Source: Desulfuromonadales bacterium C00003068 (lineage in GTDB: Bacteria; Desulfobacterota; Desulfuromonadia; Desulfuromonadales; Desulfuromonadaceae). From it: a stretch of 10,075 bases of DNA. Position numbers and translations under genes: made by a program. The DNA lies in contig MAXR01000113.1 in assembly GCA_001751155.1 (NCBI GenBank), positions 1 to 10,075 on the forward strand. Reading direction: 5' to 3'. Of the stretch, positions 7,408-10,075 are shown one piece after another; within the stretch, counting starts at the first letter, position 1, and each line of letters opens with the position of its first letter. The notes beneath the pieces were generated by a model that ran no database searches, was not told the DNA's origin, and worked only from the letters and a program-made list of their open reading frames with translations.

Positions 7408-7438
7408 GATTGATCTCTATTGATATGTGTTGTTTTAT

Positions 7439-8776
7439 TTACCCTTGAACAACTCGTCGTGCTGCTCGCTTGATACTGATGAGATTGCGGAAGCTAATAT
7501 TGTCGGTGGTGATGTTGTTACCGTGCGAACCACACCCCAAGGTTAACGAGGGGATCAAGACATTGTACAAGCCACCGATGGCACCGTGGCTGGTTGGCGA
7601 GTTGAAGGTGATGCGATTGGCATCAACGCGCTGAGCGAATTCAAGACATAGTTCTTCACTGGCAGAGTGGATACCTGCGGTATGACCAGCACCACTGTTA
7701 GTAAGGAGGTCAGCACACAGATCAATAGCGGCCTCTTTACCGTCAACAATAAAATAGCCAAGGCTTGGTGAGAGCTTTTCACGACTCATCGGCTCAACGG
7801 CTTGCGTGCCTTGCAGAGGACCAATCAGCAGAGCGCGGGTTGATTCGGCAACGGTAAAATCGGCCATTTCAGCAATCTTAATTGCCGACTGACCCACAAC
7901 GGCACCTGAAACAACACTGCAATCGCCAAAGTAAAGTTTTTCGAGTTTTGATTTTTCCTCAGCGTTCACCAGATGAGCACCAATCTCTTGCAATTTAGCC
8001 ACAGCTTTTGCGGCGACGTCGGCATCGTCAAAAATCAGATTTTGCTCCGAAGCACACACAACACCGTTATCGAAGGTTTTCGATAGGATAACGTCTTCCA
8101 TCGCTTGATCAATGTCTGCATCGCTAGCGACATATACAGGACAACCACCGGCACCAACACCGTAAGCAGGATTTCCTGAACTGTAAGCCGCAGCGACCAT
8201 TGCACCGCCGCCAGTTGCTAGAATAACGTCAACGCCATTGTTGGTCATTAAAGCGTTAGTCGCTTCAATCGAAGGCTCAGTGATCCATTGAATGCAGTCA
8301 GCAGGGGCTCCGGCAGCCAAGGCAGCATCAAGACATAGTTGAGCGGTTGTTTCGCAACATTTTTGTGCGCGCGGATGAAAACCAAAGACCACCGTATTGC
8401 GACCCTTCAAGGCAGACAATACTTTAAAGCACACTGTTGAGGTTGGGTTGGTGGTTGGTGTGACAGCAGCGACAACACCAAAGGGTTCAGCAATCTCGAT
8501 AATATTATTTTCATCTTTAACAATACCGACCGTTTTACTATCCTTCATATCGTTCCATACCACGGCAGAAGCGAAGTAGTTTTTGATGGTTTTATCAGCC
8601 ACATTGCCCATGGCTGTTTCGGCTACGGCCATTTCAGCTAACGACTCTTTATTTTCTTCAACCACATTAGCAATAGCTTCGCAAATCACGTCGGTCTGCT
8701 CTTGATTGAGTTTCTTGAATTGAGCTAAAGCCGTTTGTGCTTTAGCGATCATAAGATTGATTTTTTCTTCTACCAT
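7439..8776 (-). CDS. CoA-acylating aldehyde dehydrogenase (AdhE N-domain-like), probably acetaldehyde dehydrogenase
   Basis: I start at ATG 8776, which has GGAGG 5 bases upstream; a TTG at 8791 would lie before that ribosome site. The 445-residue product aligns along its length with the aldehyde dehydrogenase half of bifunctional AdhE as I remember it. Shared stretches include PTTNPTSTVCFK (cofactor/CoA region), ILATGGGAMV, AYSSGNPAYGVGAGG, SKTFDNGVVCASEQ with catalytic Cys241, and PSLTLGCGSHG near the end. The AdhE alcohol dehydrogenase half is absent, so it is a single-function enzyme: aldehyde + CoA + NAD+ to acyl-CoA + NADH, and the reverse. Acetaldehyde is the likeliest substrate. Sulfoacetaldehyde dehydrogenase (SauS-like) belongs to the same broad group and cannot be excluded. 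The N-terminus aligns directly with AdhE, with no extra encapsulation peptide, and no microcompartment shell genes are nearby. It is transcribed alone, divergently from citC. Confidence 0.88.
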   Translation of the reverse strand: MVEEKINLMIAKAQTALAQFKKLNQEQTDVICEAIANVVEENKESLAEMAVAETAMGNVADKTIKNYFASAVVWNDMKDSKTVGIVKDENNIIEIAEPFGVVAAVTPTTNPTSTVCFKVLSALKGRNTVVFGFHPRAQKCCETTAQLCLDAALAAGAPADCIQWITEPSIEATNALMTNNGVDVILATGGGAMVAAAYSSGNPAYGVGAGGCPVYVASDADIDQAMEDVILSKTFDNGVVCASEQNLIFDDADVAAKAVAKLQEIGAHLVNAEEKSKLEKLYFGDCSVVSGAVVGQSAIKIAEMADFTVAESTRALLIGPLQGTQAVEPMSREKLSPSLGYFIVDGKEAAIDLCADLLTNSGAGHTAGIHSASEELCLEFAQRVDANRITFNSPTSHGAIGGLYNVLIPSLTLGCGSHGNNITTDNISFRNLISIKRAARRVVQG

Positions 8777-8849
8777 GAGTACCTCCAGCAAGGTCTTGGT
8801 TTAAGTGCTATGTGGACGAGTTCTGTTTCTATGTTTACAGTTTACAATA

Positions 8850-8866
8850 AGGAAGAAACGTGCCAA
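8850..8866 (-). promoter_or_regulatory. Sigma-54-like promoter candidate for the aldehyde dehydrogenase gene
   Basis: The minus strand reads TTGGCACGTTTCTTCCT. The -24 half matches the consensus TTGGCACG perfectly, and the spacing to the -12 half is exact. The -12 half is TTCC instead of TTGC, a change at a highly conserved base. The predicted start near 8839 gives a leader of about 63 bases. It may be a weak sigma-54 promoter or a chance match. Confidence 0.4.
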
Positions 8867-8872
8867 TCGTGA

Positions 8873-8903
8873 TGTATACATTTCAAGTGACTGTTTATAC
8901 AGT
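8873..8903. promoter_or_regulatory. Palindrome pair upstream of the dehydrogenase promoter
   Basis: TGTATACA (8873-8880) is a perfect palindrome. ACTGT (8890-8894) and ACAGT (8899-8903) form a second one around TTAT. The two share the core TATACA. They lie roughly 35-65 bases upstream of the predicted dehydrogenase transcript start, a plausible place for a dimeric regulator. The regulator is unknown. Confidence 0.3.
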
Positions 8904-9165
8904 GATTATTGTAGAGAGTTCGAGTTAGGTACTAGTGAAAATATTCTTGATAAATTGTGTCAATGTGGAACAATAGCAGTTGAATTATTTAAAATTTGAG
9001 CTGTTTTCTTGCTTAATAATGATCATTGGACGTCGGTATCCGGTATTTTTTCGTGCCGCTGATGACCTTAAATACCTTAACTGAACAGTGTTTCAGGTTG
9101 GGACAGTTGTTGTGTTCGTCCAGCTTAACCAGATGGAAGGACTCTGCTGTTTATGAACCAATAGT

Positions 9166-9204
9166 GCTGTGTAGCGTTTTGTCCACAGCTGTGTAACGTT
9201 CTGT
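9166..9204 (+). repeat. 17-bp direct repeats with 22-bp period upstream of citC
   Basis: GCTGTGTAGCGTTTTGT (9166-9182) and GCTGTGTAACGTTCTGT (9188-9204) match at 15 of 17 bases, with starts 22 bases apart (about two helical turns, hence the same DNA face). They lie about 80-120 bases upstream of the transcript start predicted from the citC sigma-54 promoter, the usual distance for activator sites. A CACAGCTGTG palindrome (9184-9193) bridges them. Confidence 0.6.
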
Positions 9205-9257
9205 TTTAAAGGTTGTTATTTTATTTAAGCTGTTTTTTTGATGTAATGATTTGACAC

Positions 9258-9274
9258 TTGGCAAATATGTTGCA
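9258..9274 (+). promoter_or_regulatory. Sigma-54 (-24/-12) promoter of citC
   Basis: TTGGCAAATATGTTGCA carries the -24 TTGGC and the -12 TTGCA, with GG (9260-9261) and GC (9272-9273) separated by exactly 12 bases as the sigma-54 consensus requires. The start should fall near 9284, about 43 bases before the citC ATG. Sigma-54 promoters need an ATP-dependent enhancer-binding activator; the direct repeats at 9166-9204 are the best candidate site. Confidence 0.7.
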
Positions 9275-9326
9275 GTGTTAAGAGTGTGGGAACAACATGT
9301 GTACCTTTTTGGCAAGGAGACAGCTT

Positions 9327-10075
9327 ATGCCCCAATCTCTATCCACCCCACATGATTTACAACAGGTCGCCGCTTTGTTGAAGTGTTCTGGCTTGAGCTT
9401 TGAACCTGACGTGGATGATGTGCTAGGAATAAAGGATCACCACGGTCGATTGCTGGCAACAGGAAGTCGTCAGGGCGCATTGCTTAAGATGATTGCTGTG
9501 GATGCGGAGTACCAGAGTAGCGAGTTGTTTTCTGAACTGATCAATGCTTTGATCTCTTGCGGCTATCAAGCGGGGATTGAAAATTTCTTTGTTTATACTA
9601 AGCCGTCACAATACCACAGTTTTACTGCTCTTAATTTTCACTTGCTGTGTACCAGCGAGCACGTTGCCCTATTGGAATATGGCAGAGGTATCAATCGCTA
9701 CCTACAGCAGCATGCACCGTTGCAACGAGTGGGAAATAATGGTGGGGTGGTCGTTAACTGTAATCCGTTCACCCTTGGTCATCGTTATTTGATCGAATCG
9801 GCTGCGGCGATTGTCGATTGGTTGTATGTGTTTGTGGTGGAGGAAAACCGCTCCAGTTTCCCCTTTGATGTTCGTTTCGACCTAGTGAAAAAAGGGGTCG
9901 CTCATCTGAGTAATGTCAGTGTGTTGCCCACTGGTCCCTATGCGATAAGTCACGTTACCTTTCCCGATTATTTTCTTAATAACAGCACTCTTGCCAGAGA
10001 ACAGCAGGTTCAGATCGATATTCAATTGTTTGGTCGCTACTTAGCACCAGCATTTTCAATTAAGCACCGTTTTGT
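9327..10075 (+). CDS. citC: [Citrate (pro-3S)-lyase] ligase, C-terminus cut by window edge
   Basis: The frame opens at ATG 9327 with AAGGAGA 6 bases upstream and runs 249 codons without a stop to the right edge; family members are about 330-350 residues. Residues ~1-115 look like the GNAT-type N-terminal domain of CitC. The nucleotidyltransferase domain begins at ~139 with VVVNCNPFTLGH (141-152), the ATP-binding motif with GH at 151-152. Further family stretches are FVVEENRSSFPFDVRFDLVKKG (169-190) and ISHVTFPDYFL (207-217). The enzyme uses acetate and ATP to acetylate the prosthetic group thiol of citrate lyase acyl carrier protein (CitD), switching on citrate cleavage to acetate and oxaloacetate in the cytoplasm. 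CitC usually heads a citCDEF operon, so the lyase subunit genes should lie just to the right. Expression appears to depend on the sigma-54 promoter upstream. Confidence 0.92.
   Translation, partial: MPQSLSTPHDLQQVAALLKCSGLSFEPDVDDVLGIKDHHGRLLATGSRQGALLKMIAVDAEYQSSELFSELINALISCGYQAGIENFFVYTKPSQYHSFTALNFHLLCTSEHVALLEYGRGINRYLQQHAPLQRVGNNGGVVVNCNPFTLGHRYLIESAAAIVDWLYVFVVEENRSSFPFDVRFDLVKKGVAHLSNVSVLPTGPYAISHVTFPDYFLNNSTLAREQQVQIDIQLFGRYLAPAFSIKHRF

Larger units (their letters stand above)
8777..9326. other. Long divergent regulatory region between the dehydrogenase gene and citC
   Basis: This 550-bp region holds no convincing gene. A 64-codon plus-strand frame at 8805-8999 has no ribosome site and no recognisable sequence. 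Besides the sites listed separately, it holds the palindromes AATGATCATT (9018-9027) and CACAGCTGTG (9184-9193), an inverted repeat CTGAA/TTCAG (9081-9085, 9092-9096), and a 9-bp near-repeat ACCTTAAAT/ACCTTAACT (9065-9073, 9074-9082). Its length and wealth of symmetric sites fit sigma-54 promoters with remote activator sites. Confidence 0.5.

Noticed and set aside
7439..8776. PduP/EutE-type microcompartment enzyme
   Set aside because: The N-terminus aligns directly with AdhE without an added targeting helix, and no shell or cofactor-recycling genes are in the window.
8805..8999. 64-residue plus-strand frame between the dehydrogenase and citC
   Set aside because: No ribosome site, no recognisable sequence, and it overlaps the predicted promoter elements.

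Overview
The window comes from a Gram-negative bacterium. There are two lipoprotein signal peptides, a signal-peptide-bearing beta-strand-rich (probably outer-membrane) protein, a membrane-bound diguanylate cyclase and sigma-54-type promoter signatures. Base composition is moderate. The gene set (stand-alone CoA-acylating aldehyde dehydrogenase, citrate lyase ligase, c-di-GMP signalling, sigma-54 control) would suit a fermentative or anaerobic proteobacterium or a Desulfuromonas/Pelobacter-like lineage. That placement is an inference from gene content only.

Layout. Bases 1-1189 (minus) hold most of an exported DUF3300 protein whose Q/R-rich tail, made of a 30-bp tandem repeat, runs off the left edge. 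A 534-bp gap (1190-1723) follows; it has no convincing gene but has several inverted repeats and a possible plus-strand terminator. Bases 1724-3502 (minus) encode a Cache-HAMP-GGDEF diguanylate cyclase. Divergent from it, 3851-6174 (plus) is a tight two-gene unit: a C45-type (penicillin acyltransferase-like) N-terminal-nucleophile hydrolase lipoprotein overlapping by ATGA with an alpha/beta-hydrolase lipoprotein. Convergent with that unit is a secreted, probably outer-membrane beta-barrel protein (6255-7187, minus) with its own sigma-70-type promoter. Upstream of it, on the same strand, is a single-gene unit for a CoA-acylating aldehyde dehydrogenase (7439-8776, minus) that ends in a strong hairpin.

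The right end is a divergent regulatory region (8777-9326) between the aldehyde dehydrogenase and citC, the citrate lyase ligase gene, which continues past the right edge. A clear -24/-12 sigma-54 promoter precedes citC. A close sigma-54-like match, with one important mismatch, precedes the dehydrogenase. Between them lies a pair of 17-bp direct repeats spaced exactly 22 bp apart, a plausible activator-binding site for citC.

How the parts may work together. CitC activates the citrate lyase acyl carrier protein by acetylation. Citrate lyase makes acetate and oxaloacetate, and the divergent dehydrogenase interconverts an aldehyde (most likely acetaldehyde) with its CoA thioester. The two units could therefore be co-regulated parts of fermentative C2 or citrate metabolism. 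The left part is an envelope-centred set (DUF3300, diguanylate cyclase, two lipoprotein hydrolases, putative barrel) with no evident shared pathway. I see no rRNA, tRNA, CRISPR array, transposase or phage gene.
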